Source of the DNA: Lucinisca nassula
Taxonomy: Eukaryota; Mollusca; Bivalvia; Lucinida; Lucinidae
Assembly (NCBI GenBank): GCA_963580285.1
Contig: CAUZLF010000734.1
Coordinates: 1 to 64,000 of the forward strand
Length of the DNA: 64,000 bases
Direction of reading: 5' to 3'
The notes under the pieces were generated by a model, which had not been told where the DNA came from, did no database searches, and saw only the letters and a program-made list of their open reading frames with translations. This document shows positions 11,331-21,067 of the stretch, piece after piece. Made by a program: the position numbers and the translations under genes. The stretch's first letter is position 1. The number at the start of each line of letters is the position of its first letter.

Positions 11331-11948
11331 ATCAAACGGAACTCTGATTTTGTGATAAGGGTTTATCAAAAGTGGGTGGGGGAATTCCATATCAGTTCTA
11401 CCAAGGACAATTAATCAGCAATTGACTGTATTCAAATAGCAGACTGACAAATCTTTTTGCCATGCAATGCATAGACTGTGGGTACATATTAATGTGAAAT
11501 AGGGTGATTGTATATTTTATTGAACTTTGCTAAAATATAATGCTTTATTTGTACTTTGCGGATTTTCATTAATTTTTCATCTACCAACTTTGCCAAAAAG
11601 TTGAACATTTCTCTGTTAAGCAACACATTCTTACCTCATTTCTAGAAAATACTTATCAATGTTTGGCCGTTGCAGAATTATGAGGATTTTTTGATAAATG
11701 GTCTGTGACATTAGTTATGTGCCCTTGAAAAGAGAACATTGCAGTAAAATGCGATGAAATTGTCAAAACTTTGTTTTGCCTTTTTGCTATAAGTTTACTG
11801 GCGAGAAATGCTTACAGGAGTTAAATTCTAATGTTTTTATCGTGTAAAAGGGTTGTACTGTTGTAGCAGAGACTAAATTGGTATCAGTTAAGGTCAAAAT
11901 TACTTTCAGAGGTGTTCAGAGTTCTGTGTTTTAATTGGATATAATTGA
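11331..11948. other. Intron sequence without recognised feature
   Basis: AT-rich, no exon signature and no repeat family that I recognise, apart from its position between two inverted transposase fragments. Confidence 0.4.
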
Positions 11949-12579
11949 CACACATTTGCTCATCTCATTCCGTATCCCTTTCTTCTGAGGAGTCGCTGTT
12001 GGTATCCCAAACCTCAGCTGCAGCATCTATAAGAAAATCCATGTATTTTTTATGTATCTTAGGCCCTTTTGTTGCAGGCTGATGTCACTCAAACCCCAAA
12101 TACCATAAGACTGATGCAATATGACCACAGCAGCCCACCACTCTAGCCCCTGATTTGCATGTGCAAAACCAACCGGCGATAGGTGATAAGCCTGTGCTGA
12201 ATTCAATCCATGAACTATAGGTCTTGCTACTGGTATGCCTTGAACGTATTTTGGACTTGAGCACACCTTGCTTTTTGTTTATAAGGATTTCATATTTGCC
12301 ACCATCTGTTTGGCTATATTTTCCCAAAATATTATTGAAATATTTAGGTACCAGGAAAACCCCCTTATGGAGACAAGTCCTTTTAACTGCACATGCCCAG
12401 CCATTCAGAGGGGCCAGGGATATGGCTTTCTGTCTGAAGGTTCCTCTTGATTCAATGCTTGTATGAGCGAGCAGCGAAGGTTCTGCCGAGACTGCATGGA
12501 TGCGCAGGCTCGCCTGAACCTTCACTGTTCGCATAGGCGATAAGTACCGAAATCGCTTGATGGGGCCCATGTAATACAT
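11949..12579 (-). pseudogene. SWIM zinc-finger transposase-like C-terminus (relic)
   Basis: The minus-strand frame of 164 codons ends in GWFCTCKSGARVVGCCGH and SVLWYLG, a SWIM finger (CxC...CxH) of the type found in MULE-like and other DNA-transposon proteins common in molluscs. A TGA directly after YLGFE interrupts the frame. The same frame continues through IHKKYMDFL and DAAAEVWDTN to an acidic end near 11960, as in intact relatives. It is therefore an inactive copy in a SPAG1 intron, and it may have been inserted in inverted orientation to the fragment at 11150. Confidence 0.6.
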
Positions 12580-12683
12580 GCATTTTTTATGTATCCAGTC
12601 ATTCTCTATCTTCCATCTTTGGGATAGTGCAATATTTTAATACAAAGATCACATGGCTGGGTGCACATACGGATCTGCGTACG

Positions 12684-12857
12684 GGCCTCCAGTGCCTAAT
12701 GGGCAAGAGCCCTGACTCTTAGTCATTTGATCTCTCATGCATTGCTCAGGTTACGTTAGATGCCAAGTTCTGTAACGGAAGTCAGGTTACTCTGGTGTTT
12801 GCCCACCTCTGATTAATGATGGACTCAAAATAAGTAAAATAATCTTGAAAGGCTGTA
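12684..12857 (+). mobile_element. tRNA-derived SINE (TGGCCTAATGG family)
   Basis: GTGCCTAATGGGCAAGAGCC is a tRNA-like A-box region. The rest (CCAAGTTCTGTAACGGAAG, CACCTCTGATTAATGA, AATAATCTTGAAAGG) parallels the full copy at 13397-13634. The B box has decayed and the tail is lost. It ends 33 bases from SPAG1 exon 4. Confidence 0.6.
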
Positions 12858-12890
12858 AATCCAAAGAGAGTGAGCTCAAATTATACCTAC

Positions 12891-13013
12891 CCCTTCTGAA
12901 GTGATAGTAATGGCCCCTGATCTGACTGGTGGCAAATTATCTTCACTTGTATCAGGTGCATTTTGGGAAGGTTTTATAGATTCTTCCATGTATTTCATTC
13001 CACTAGACCAGTC
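12891..13013 (-). CDS. SPAG1: SPAG1 coding exon 4
   Basis: Acceptor TTCTGTAG precedes 13013 and donor GTAGGT starts at 12890. The exon is 41 codons, phase 0 at both ends, starting DWSSGMKYME and containing DNLPPVRSG, which matches the DNLPPVR element of SPAG1. It is a symmetric exon, so it could be skipped without a frameshift. Confidence 0.85.
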
Positions 13014-13196
13014 CTACAGAACAAAATGACAACTGGTTGTTGAAAGCACTTTTAGCCTTGACCCTTTCAGCCCAGAGTTTCTGAAGTGCAATCTTCCATC
13101 TCGGAAATTGGGCACGTCCATTCAACTAAAATAGAGCATCTCGTCAACCATCGTCACTAAGATGGCAAGCAATGTAGATCCTGATGAGATCGCTCA

Positions 13197-13345
13197 TTAA
13201 CCCATTCTGTACCAGATACCCCAAAATGGGTACCCTGGCAAACAGTGCAGGCCCAGATCAGACGCCGCAGAGCGCGGCGTCTGATCAGGGCCTTAACTGT
13301 TTGCTATTCGGATCAGTTGACAAACAAGTCACCCAAAAAGTTGGC
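13197..13345 (-). mobile_element. TTAA-type MITE fragment with perfect hairpin core
   Basis: TTAACCCATTCTGTACCAG at 13198 is the terminal repeat. The core 13238-13304 is a long palindrome centred on CGCAGAGCGCGGCG. The opposite terminus is missing. Confidence 0.65.
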
Positions 13346-13368
13346 ATAAACAAGAATACCAACCTTCA

Positions 13369-13978
13369 GGCCCCTGCCCAGTGGGGCTTGGAGAAATTTT
13401 TTGTTTTTTTTTTTTTGGTTTGGGTTTTACGGCCCTTTCAAGATTATTTCACTCATATCGAGCCGATCGTTAATCATAGGTGGGTGAAAACCAGAGTACC
13501 CGGAGAAAAACCACCTGACCTTCAGTTGCAGAACTTGGCGTCTCACACGTGACCCGAGCGAGGCTCGAACCCACGGCGGTGAGAGACCTAATGACTAAGA
13601 GTCAGTGCTCTTATCCATTAGGCCACGGAGGCCCGTGGGGCTTGGAGAAATAGATTGGGTTGCATAAGAACCAAGAACCAACTGAATGAACTTGAGTACT
13701 AGTAAGCCTGCCCAGGAAAAGTGATGCGAGTCGGACCGCTCCTTAAACCCTAGCGGTTTCTATGGGTGGTAGGGCTTGAGATGTCATTTCATCTCAATGT
13801 CGGGCCAAAGTCCCACAAAATTGGAAGCAACATCTCCAAAATTACCTTAACAGTGTTGACGGGGACATAAAACCTCAACTCAACAAACAAACAAATCTCA
13901 ATGTCGGGTAAAAGTCCCACAAAATCGGAAGCAATATGTCCAAAAATACCTCAACATAAAACTTCAACACAAACAAAC
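13369..13978 (+). mobile_element. CAAA-tailed SINE inserted at the SPAG1 exon 3 donor
   Basis: The plus-sense copy starts in GCCCCTGCCCAGTGGGGCTTG and ends AACTCAACAAACAAACAAA, followed by a second partial 3' segment ending AAACAAACAA. It is flanked by AATACCAACCTTCA on both sides (13355-13368 and 13979-13992), a 14-bp target-site duplication. The right copy spans the exon 3 splice donor. The element is split by a tRNA-SINE (13397-13634). Confidence 0.75.
13397..13634 (-). mobile_element. Full tRNA-derived SINE nested in another SINE
   Basis: Minus-sense: the head GGCCTCCGTGGCCTAATGG has a canonical A box (TGGCCTAATGG), and GGTTCGAGCC near 13563 is a canonical B box. The body ends GGGCCGTAAAACCC and then an A-rich tail at 13397-13420. 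The 16-bp duplication GTGGGGCTTGGAGAAA (13381-13396 and 13635-13650) proves insertion by target-primed reverse transcription. It has a tRNA-like fold but is not a tRNA gene. Confidence 0.85.
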
Positions 13979-13987
13979 AATACCAAC

Positions 13988-14072
13988 CTTCAAGTCCTTA
14001 TCCAGTTCCTGCCTCTCAGTACGGTCCAGGTCTCCCTTAGTCGACACAGGATTGTCTGTTCGCAGGATTCGA
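13988..14072 (-). CDS. SPAG1: SPAG1 coding exon 3
   Basis: Acceptor TTTTCAG precedes 14072 and donor GTTGGT begins at 13987. One base completes Ser, then 28 codons run from RILRTDNP to ELDKDLK, ending in phase 0. Vertebrate SPAG1 has a similar SRxLRxDxP segment here. The last bases of this exon and its donor are duplicated at 13355-13368 by a SINE insertion, so a second, non-functional copy of this splice donor lies in the intron. Confidence 0.85.
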
Positions 14073-15499
14073 CTGAAAATAAATTCAACAACTGTACAGT
14101 AACTGAGAAAGTGAAGTTGATAAGAAATACAGCAGTCAGTGAATTTGGCTTCACCTGACAAGAACAATTCTAAATAGGCAAATGGACAAAAATGTATTTA
14201 CTAATAGAATAAGCTTACTAATGTAAGGTATTCATGAATAATAATACTGTATCAACCCCGATATGAAGCTAATGATATTCAGGGTTAGGTTGATTCGTTA
14301 GTGGTCAGATTGTTAACCGTCATACTCTCATAGCAAGTACAATATTTAATACCCCTGTATTTATGCTGAAAAAATGCGAGTAGCTTAAGCTACTCACATT
14401 TTTTTTCGGCAAAAATATTTGTGGGTAAGCAACATTTAATGATCAAAGTTTTAATGACATGTTAACTAACAAAATTGTTAGTTTTGAACACTGGCCACAG
14501 AGAAAATAAGGCTTCATATGATAATTATCAGTAGATTATTCACATGAAATGTTAAGCCTCAATTCACACCTCAAGCACTGTCTGCTTAGCAGACGATACA
14601 CATTACCAGACTGGTTAAAAAAATTAGAAACAGTGCACACCTTCCATAATAATTGCATTAAATGGATGAAGTCTTATGCAATTAATAGTTAAAACCAACC
14701 TTTTTCAATGTATACATTTTTATCTTTTTTTTTTTTTGAGATGTGGTGTGTGTATATGGTGGTCTGTGTGAGTCCCAGCTTTCCTCCCTTTTTTGCATTT
14801 ACATTCTTCATATATATTTAAAACTATATTCCCACTGTGGTAAAATTACTATGTTTAAATTTCGGATAATTACAGCAATTTTTCCAGGTGTCCGAAATTT
14901 TGGGAGTCTAATGGAACTTGAACTCACTTATTGTTGTGCATATTGTGCTGATATGCGTATTTTATATATTTACAACATATGAACATGTATTGCCTAAAGT
15001 GGAATAAGGGTACAATTTGTTATTTTTCATATGTACATGTAAATAATGTATTTTTACTGTAGTTAGTCTTGAGGGCCTCATGGAAGATTAGCTGTAGCTA
15101 AATGTGTTACCCCCGTGAAATAAAGACGATTATTATTATTATCATTATTATTATTAACTCACATGAAATGTAGAGCCTTATTTTCTTTTATCATATGACA
15201 TCATTGATAAGCAGGGGATAACGGTGTGTAATAAAAATAGTATGACCACACATGTAATAACACTTTGGCAGGATTAAGTAATGTCAAACGACGTCCACGT
15301 CAACCATGCATATATTTTATGGAAAAGTTGTCAAATTTCAATGCGATGAAATTCAATTTAAAGTGGTCATATGATAAACAGAATCTTACACTCATGGTCA
15401 CTTCATAAGAAATTTATGAAACTCGCCACAGGCCCGTTTCATAATAATATCATATAAAAAGACCACTCTTTAAGATCCTTTTTATTCATTTTCTTTTTT
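14073..15499. other. Intron sequence with minor repeats
   Basis: No gene. At 14365-14520 lies a repeat with the palindrome GAGTAGCTTAAGCTACTC followed by GAACACTGGCC; a relative occurs at 40905-41055. An ATT microsatellite is at 15131-15155. The rest is AT-rich and unassigned. Confidence 0.5.
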
Positions 15500-15655
15500 T
15501 TTGGGGGGGTGGGGGGGGTTGTGGTCCATGCAAGCCTATTGTCAATCAGAGGTGGGCGAAAACTTGAGTACCCAGAGAAAAACCACCTGACCACCCATTG
15601 CAGAACTTGGCGTCTCACATGTGGCCCAAGCAAGGCTTGAACCACAGCTGCCTCA
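15500..15655 (-). mobile_element. tRNA-SINE relic
   Basis: CAATCAGAGGTGGGCGAAAA, CAGAACTTGGCGTCTCACAT and GCAAGGCTTGAACC match the minus-sense SINE at 13397-13634. The A-box end is decayed. Confidence 0.6.
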
Positions 15656-15769
15656 CGCGAAATCTGAATTCATATGAAATGCCATGCATCATTGATTCAC
15701 ATGAAATCTTACACCTCTAGTTCTCTGTCCAACTTACAATGCCTTGTGTTGACAAAAGGTGGTGGGGTG

Positions 15770-16440
15770 GGTGGGGGGGAGGATATGTCACTATCTGGAC
15801 ATCTTGTGGACATTGAGAATCAAGTCCTACCGGCCTTCTGGTTTCAAACGAGAAGATTTATTGTGTAAAACTATTTATTTATAAGAGTCCATGTAAAACC
15901 AGTGGTCCCCAGGGCGGGGCCATTTTTGGCCCCAGGGCTATAATATGAAGAATCTTGGTAAAGGTCTACTATACGTTAATGTAAGATCAGTGGGCCCCCG
16001 GGCGGGGCCATTTTGGACCTAAGGGCAATAATTGACCACTCTTGGAAGAGGTCCACTAGATGAAGCTTCATACCAAATATCAAAGACCCGGGCCTTCTGG
16101 TTTCAGACAAGAAGATTTTTAAAGGTTTTCTCCATATAACCAAATGTAAAACTGGCGGACCCTGGGGCAGGGCTATTTTTGACCCCTGGGCTATAATTTG
16201 AACAATCTTGGTAGAGGTCCACTAGACGAAGCATCATACCAAATATCGAGGACCTGGTTTTCTGGTTTTAGACAAGAAGATTTTTTATAAGTCTATGTAA
16301 AACCTTGGGCCCCAGCAGGGGGGATTTTTGGCTCCAGGACTATAATTTGGACAATCTTGGTAGAGGTCTGCTAGATGAAGCTTCATACCAAACATCAAAG
16401 ACCTGGGCCTTCTGGTTTCTTCAGAAGCCATGTGACCTGT
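15770..16440. repeat. ~150-170-bp tandem repeat (Helentron-like core type)
   Basis: TTCATACCAAATATCAAAG-type phrases recur at about 16065, 16232 and 16380, each followed by CTGGTTT..GACAAGAAGATTTT. Three to four diverged units are present. No 3' hairpin or 5' end was found, so the parent element is incomplete. Confidence 0.65.
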
Positions 16441-16538
16441 ATCAGCAAAGGTAGGGATTGTCGTTATCAGCGGGATAAGGGTCAAAGAGGTTCATGCCTA
16501 TATTTCAGAAAGTAAAAATTAAGCAAATTTTCACCTAC

Positions 16539-16613
16539 CTGTTGGGGTTGAGTTCCCTAAGTCTGTCTTCACAAGTTTGTTGGAGCTGTGGATAGTATCC
16601 CTCATCCCCAGAC
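16539..16613 (-). CDS. SPAG1: SPAG1 coding exon 2
   Basis: Acceptor TTTTTAG lies before 16613 and donor GTAGGT starts at 16538. The 75 bases carry one base completing Lys, then 24 codons beginning SGDEGYYPQL and ending in RELNPN, then two bases (AG). The block SGxEGYYP is characteristic of vertebrate SPAG1 just after the HLDF segment. Length and phase (1+72+2) fit both neighbouring exons exactly. Confidence 0.86.
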
Positions 16614-16939
16614 CTAAAAATATAAATGCTACATGTACACACATTTTTTCAGCAAAAATTTCACAGTATTAGATACAGAAAAAGTCCACTGCTAAGAACA
16701 GCTAAAATTAAGACTATTTCTGCTTTTAAATGCGCATTTAAAAGGTTTCAGTTGTTCTTTATTTGTGTTTGATATGGGACTGATCAAAAGTGGTCTTAAT
16801 ATAGGAATTTTACTATATTGTACCCGGTACATGCTAGCACAGTTAACATTTTGGCCACTAACAAGCTCATTTAGCTAACAATGCTTTGAAATACTGGGTC
16901 CTAATTTTAAAATACCATAAAATCCTTAAAATCAGGACA

Positions 16940-17370
16940 TCTTGAGGACTTGCTATAATTCTCCTAAAATTTTAACAAATTTGTTTCATGATCCTGCTAA
17001 GTCCAAAAGATGCAAAACGAATGGCGTTTTGCCATTATATCCAATGTTGGTATAAAGAGGGTTGACTGTACTTTCCTCGTAATCTATATATTTTTGTTTG
17101 AATACACAATGTAATATGGTTGTTTTACTAACACAGTTTCTACTTTGGATTCCAACAAAGTGATGGAAAGAGGTTGTGGTGTAGATGAAAAGATAATCTT
17201 TATAATGATGATTGGTGCTCTGAGGATTGATATTTGAAGTAAATATTAAGATAACACATCCATGTGACAAATTAGCTGGCGCAAACATTGTAGACTGATG
17301 AAACGCAGCATTCTGCAACGTCTTATCTGGATCTACACTGTTTGCTCCAGCCTGTCTGTCCTAAAACAAA
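16940..17370. mobile_element. Split hairpin MITE with internal insertion
   Basis: The left part (to about 17030) and right part (from about 17290, GTCTTATCTGGATCTACACT) align with the MITE copies at 9230 and 21400. About 250 bases of other sequence lie between, and the hairpin arm is incomplete. Confidence 0.45.
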
Positions 17371-17502
17371 CGCTAAGTATGATACTCAAAACTCCCAGGT
17401 TGTTGGTGCCCGTTACAAATGCCTCAATGAAGCATCCACAACCAGCACCCACAACTTATGTCTTAGCACATGAATATAGAGGATCTTACATGAGTGTCCA
17501 TG

Positions 17503-17585
17503 TATTATTGAATTTATTAAACAAGTTGAGGAAAGGGATAAAATGTGAGGCTTTTCCTCAACCAGTTTAATAAATTCAATAATGC
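17503..17585. repeat. Foldback palindrome
   Basis: ATTATTGAATTTATTAAAC and GTTGAGGAAA on the left are mirrored by TTTCCTCAAC and GTTTAATAAATTCAATAAT on the right, about 34-bp arms around a 15-base loop. This is likely a small MITE. Confidence 0.65.
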
Positions 17586-17689
17586 ATGAGCACAAATGCA
17601 AGATTTTATTTATCATATGATATTTAAAACGCATTTTATTCAGGTTTGTTTTACAAAAATGTCAATATTCTGTCATTTTAGTTGATGTC

Positions 17690-17890
17690 TGCTGGTCACT
17701 TTAAAACTCATTTTTTCCAACAGTGTGGACCCACATCAGACTGCTCCTCTAGGAGCAGTCTGATCTGGGTCCACACTGTTTGCCTGTATGCAAAAATATT
17801 TCTAAAAAAAACATTTAAAGCAGATTCAGCAGACGACATAAGCAAACGACATTTTAAAGTGTAGTTTTTCTCAGGGTCTTAAAGGTTAAA
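17690..17890. mobile_element. Hairpin MITE, third flank type
   Basis: The perfect palindrome at 17718-17783 centres on CTCCTCTAGGAG. The flanks (GGTCACTTTAAAACTCATT, GCAGACGACA, GACATTTTA, TTAAAGGTTAA) resemble 50690-50890. Confidence 0.6.
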
Positions 17891-18103
17891 ATGCCAAGAA
17901 ATACTGCATCTGAAAAAATGTCTGCTGCATATTCTTGCAATCTTTTCAAACCTATTTGGGCATATGCAAAAAGTGTGAACCTTGATCAGACTATTGTGAC
18001 CAGCTTCTTAACCTGAAATCTTCCAGCTTATAAACATGTATATAGCAGGAGTCCATTTCAAAATTTAGGGGTGTCAGGTTGTGTTTTTGTCAAAAACTGA
18101 TCA

Positions 18104-18376
18104 CAGCCCCCGCCCATCGGGGCTTGAAGAAATATATGGGCTGCATGATGCTTCCACGCAGAGCTGAATCCGGCCCGCACACTAGTACTGGTAAACCGCT
18201 TAGAGGATCTAAGCCTGTCCAGGAACCACGGTGCGAGGTGGACCGTCCATGCTAATAAACCCTATTGGTTCCATTGGGCGACAGGGTTTGAGATGTCCCA
18301 CAAAATTGGAAGCAACGTCTCCAAAATGACCTTTACTGTGTTGACGGGGACGTTAAACCTCAAATCAAACAAAATC
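18104..18376 (+). mobile_element. Full-length CAAA-tailed SINE
   Basis: It starts CAGCCCCCGCCCATCGGGGC and ends GGGACGTTAAACCTCAAATC with a CAAAC/AAAATC tail, 273 bp. It is flanked by AAAAACTGATCA at 18092-18103 and 18377-18388 (12 bp). I see no clear Pol III A or B box in the head. Confidence 0.85.
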
Positions 18377-18511
18377 AAAAACTGATCAGAAAATAGCTCA
18401 ACTTTTTGCAAATAGTGTAGGCACTGATCAGATGCCGCATTCTGTGGCATCTGATATGGGCCTGCACTGTTTGCCCTGGTACCCATTTTGGGGTTTCTGG
18501 TACTAAATGGG

Positions 18512-18901
18512 GTACCTATGTTTGTTTTGATTTGAGGTTTAACGTCTCCGTCAACACTGTAAAGGTCTTTTTGGAGACATTGCTTCCAATTTTGTGGGAC
18601 TTTTACCCGACATTGAGATGAAATGACATCTCAAGCCCTGTCGCCCAATGAAACCAATAGGGTTTATAAGCATGGACGGTCCAATGCGCAGGCTTAGATC
18701 CTCAAAGCGGTTTACCAGTACTCGTGTGCGGGTCAGTTTCAGCTCTGCATGGAAGCATCATGCAGCCCATCTATTTCTTCAAGCCCAGATGGTTTTGTTT
18801 GATTTGAGGTTTAACGTCCCTGTCAACACTGTAAAGGTCATTTTGGAGACGTTGCTTCCAATTTTGTAGGACTTTTACCTGAGCCCAGATGGGCGGGGCC
18901 G
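18512..18901 (-). mobile_element. CAAA-tailed SINE with a second SINE inside
   Basis: Minus-sense copy flanked by ACTAAATGGG (18502-18511, 18902-18911). A 5'-truncated minus-sense copy (18793-18881) sits in it, flanked by AGCCCAGATGG (18782-18792, 18882-18892). Confidence 0.82.
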
Positions 18902-18932
18902 ACTAAATGGGTTAAGGGTAAATGATTCTTAC

Positions 18933-19082
18933 TTCAGGGTAATATAAATCTTCTCCAGTTCCTTCGTATCAGTGCATTTCTTGACATAGTCGAAGTCCAG
19001 GTGGCCAACCGGTATGCTATATCGCGATGTATTTCCTGATGCTGTCAGAGTGGAATTAGATTTCGCTGTCATTGTTTACAGT
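18933..19082 (-). CDS. SPAG1: SPAG1 exon with start codon (coding exon 1)
   Basis: Acceptor TTTCAG precedes position 19082, ten untranslated bases follow, then ATG at 19072-19070. The 46 codons plus two bases encode a short Ser/Thr-rich start followed by HLDFDYVKKC and TKELEK, the conserved SPAG1 N-terminal block. The donor GTAAGA begins at 18932. The exon ends in phase 2 (AA), completed by the first G of the next exon to give Lys. A compound transposon insertion (TTAA MITE plus SINEs) ends only 17 bases inside the following intron. Confidence 0.87.
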
Positions 19083-19119
19083 CTGAAATAATAAATGTTT
19101 GGTCAACCCTTGTCCTGCA

Positions 19120-19400
19120 GAACAATGAAGAACTCTCCTTTGGAAACAGTGTAGATCCAGATCGGACAGTTTCTGAAGAATCTTCGAGAACTGCTGAACC
19201 AAGATGAACTATCCTTTGCAAACAGTTTAGATCCAGATCAGACGGCTTCTGAAGGAGCCGTCTGATCAGGAACTAAACTGTTTGTAATTCAGTTTACATA
19301 TTTGAACAAACACATTATATCAAGTAATCTGAATGGTTGACAATCAGCAGTGCGTGTGTCAAAATTAATTTATTCCGTAGGACAAGGGTTAAGTTATCAT
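19120..19400. mobile_element. Hairpin MITE of the CCTTGTCCTGC end type
   Basis: The palindrome at 19218-19284 centres on GGCTTCTGAAGGAGCC. The right flank (ATCAAGTAATCTGAATGGTTGA ... GACAAGGGTTAAG) matches 31051-31155 and 55453-55566. A partial hairpin arm at 19147-19200 suggests a duplicated half. Confidence 0.6.
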
Positions 19401-19423
19401 ACACACTCAGGGCTAGATATATA

Positions 19424-20490
19424 ACAAGAGACCCATGGGCCACTATGCTCACCACAGGTCATGTGGTTTATACCATATACAGGCATGGCACCCATCTTGG
19501 TCATGTGACTACAATCCCACAAATAATGTTTCATTGCCTCATCCCTAGAGGCTCTTTATATAATTTGGTTTCAATCAGCACTGCAGTTTCAGTGGAGAAG
19601 AAGATAAAACTACTGAATCTCAGTCATCCAGGACAAAGGTCAGTAAATGACCTTGACCTTTAGAATTGATAAACTTCCATTCCGCTGATTGCAAATATCA
19701 ATTCTAATGCCACAGGCTGCAATAGAATCAGAAAAATCCACTGTTTTACCGTTTTCCGTACAAATGTCTAAGTGACCACATTTGACTTTGACATAAAACA
19801 GGCCAACCAAAGGTCATTATTTGAACAAATTTGGTAGGACCTAATGCTATATCGGGTTTTGGAGGAGAATATTTTTAATGGCTTTTACCATACATGTACA
19901 TTGTATATGGGCATGACGGCCATATTGGTCATGTGACCAAGTCCTTATGAAAAAACTTTCTGCTCCCCTTCCCATAGAGGCTCCATCAATCAACCCTGCA
20001 GTTTAAGTGGAGGAGAAGATAAAAAATACTAAATATGAGCCATCCAGGACAAAGGTCAGTAATGACCTTGACCTTTGGAATTGAATACCTTCATACAGCT
20101 GATTGCAAATAATATTTCTGATGTGGCAGGCTACCATGCAATCAGTAAAATCCACTGTTTTGCCTTTTTTTTATTTTCCATACAAATGTCTAAGTGACCA
20201 AATTTAACCTTGACATATAACAGGTCAGGGTCAACCAAAGGTCATCATTTGAACAAACTTAATAGGGCCCCCCGAGTCCCCAATGCTGCAGACTAAGTTT
20301 CAAGGTCATCGGCCATTTGGTTCCTGAGAAGAAGATTTTTAAAGGTTTTTACCATATAAGGGCATGGCGGTCATATTGATCATGTGACCCAGTCCTTATG
20401 AATAAACTTTCTTTCCCTCTTCCCATAAAGGCTCCGCATATAATTAGGTTTAAAAAAAAAACGGCAATTCAAGTGGAGAAGAAGATAAAA
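19424..20490 (+). mobile_element. Helentron-like element, 3' end missing
   Basis: It starts ACAAGAGACCCATGGGCCAC, as does the complete relative at 48358. The internal ~450-bp repeat GGCATG..GCCATATTGGTCATGTGACC recurs at about 19490, 19912 and 20352. No terminal hairpin follows, so the copy is truncated at the 3' side. Confidence 0.65.
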
Positions 20491-20990
20491 CACAGCATAC
20501 ACTTGCAAGACAACAGATGAAAATATCCTAAATTTTCCCCTTCCTAATTCTTATGTAAAGAAATTACCTAGGGCCCAAGGATGGGTTCGACTCAGCCATG
20601 GTAAATGAGCCACCGGTGTTCGAGCCATCGAAGGTACATTGTTAAGAAGGGAATCTGAAGAGTTTCAAAGATAATTAATCATTTAGCCTTCTGTGAACGG
20701 GAGGGGCGGGAAATGCCCCTGGGAGATCCCCTGATGACGTCATTAAATGTATTAAATGTGTCTAATCATAAGAAACAACAGTATAAGCCTTCGCTTGTTG
20801 CTCTTTGAATAGTCCATAGACGGCTTGTGTGAACAGGAAGACTCTGATCAGAGTGTGTGGATGCTAATCTGAGTCTTCACTGGTCGCAATCATATTGTCT
20901 TAAAACTGAATATTTCAATATACTATATGTATATCCCTCCTCCATTTTCAGCCATTTATGTTACATGATTTCATTTTTTACCTTGAATTC
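20491..20990. other. No gene recognised; one decayed hairpin
   Basis: It holds a weak inverted pair (GAAGACTCTGATCAGAGTG at 20838 with CTGAGTCTTCACTGG at 20870) related in spacing to the hairpin MITEs. Otherwise unassigned. Confidence 0.4.
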
Positions 20991-21000
20991 ATAGTAGAAT

Positions 21001-21067
21001 GGAAAACAGTATAGATCCTGATCAGCTGGCTTCTTAGAAGCCAGCTGATCTGGATCTATACTGTTTT
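21001..21067. mobile_element. Hairpin MITE core, perfect
   Basis: GAAAACAGTATAGATCCTG to CTGGATCTATACTGTTTTC is an almost perfect palindrome around TTCTTAGAA. Confidence 0.65.

Larger units (their letters stand above)
18009..18915 (+). mobile_element. TTAA MITE carrying three nested SINEs
   Basis: The left end is TTAACCTGAAATCTTCC and the right end is TACTAAATGGGTTAA (TTAA at 18912-18915). The hairpin core lies at 18408-18474. A plus-sense SINE (18104-18376) and a minus-sense SINE (18512-18901, itself holding another SINE) interrupt it, each with its own target duplication. The compound element ends 17 bases from the SPAG1 exon 1 donor. Confidence 0.75.
1..19082 (-). other. SPAG1: SPAG1-like gene, 5' part (six coding exons, open at the left edge)
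   Basis: Six exons on the minus strand, each with an AG acceptor and a GT donor, splice in phase into about 200 residues. Their order and content follow the N-terminus of animal SPAG1: the HLDFDYVKKC block, then SGDEGYYPQL, SRILRTDNP, DNLPPVRSG, REYRDWDK and DVDKELEKID. SPAG1 is known as a cytoplasmic TPR scaffold that works with RUVBL1/2 and PIH proteins to pre-assemble axonemal dynein arms, and its loss causes primary ciliary dyskinesia in humans. The TPR repeats and the RPAP3-like C-terminal domain would lie beyond the left edge. The first coding exon has an acceptor upstream of its ATG, so a non-coding leader exon must lie at higher coordinates; I could not locate it. Introns are 2-9 kb and full of transposons. 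The related protein RPAP3 is the main alternative, but the N-terminal blocks fit SPAG1 better. Confidence 0.87.

Noticed and set aside
13540..13634. A tRNA gene
   Set aside because: It has A and B boxes but continues into a SINE body with an A-rich tail and is flanked by a target duplication; stems are mispaired.
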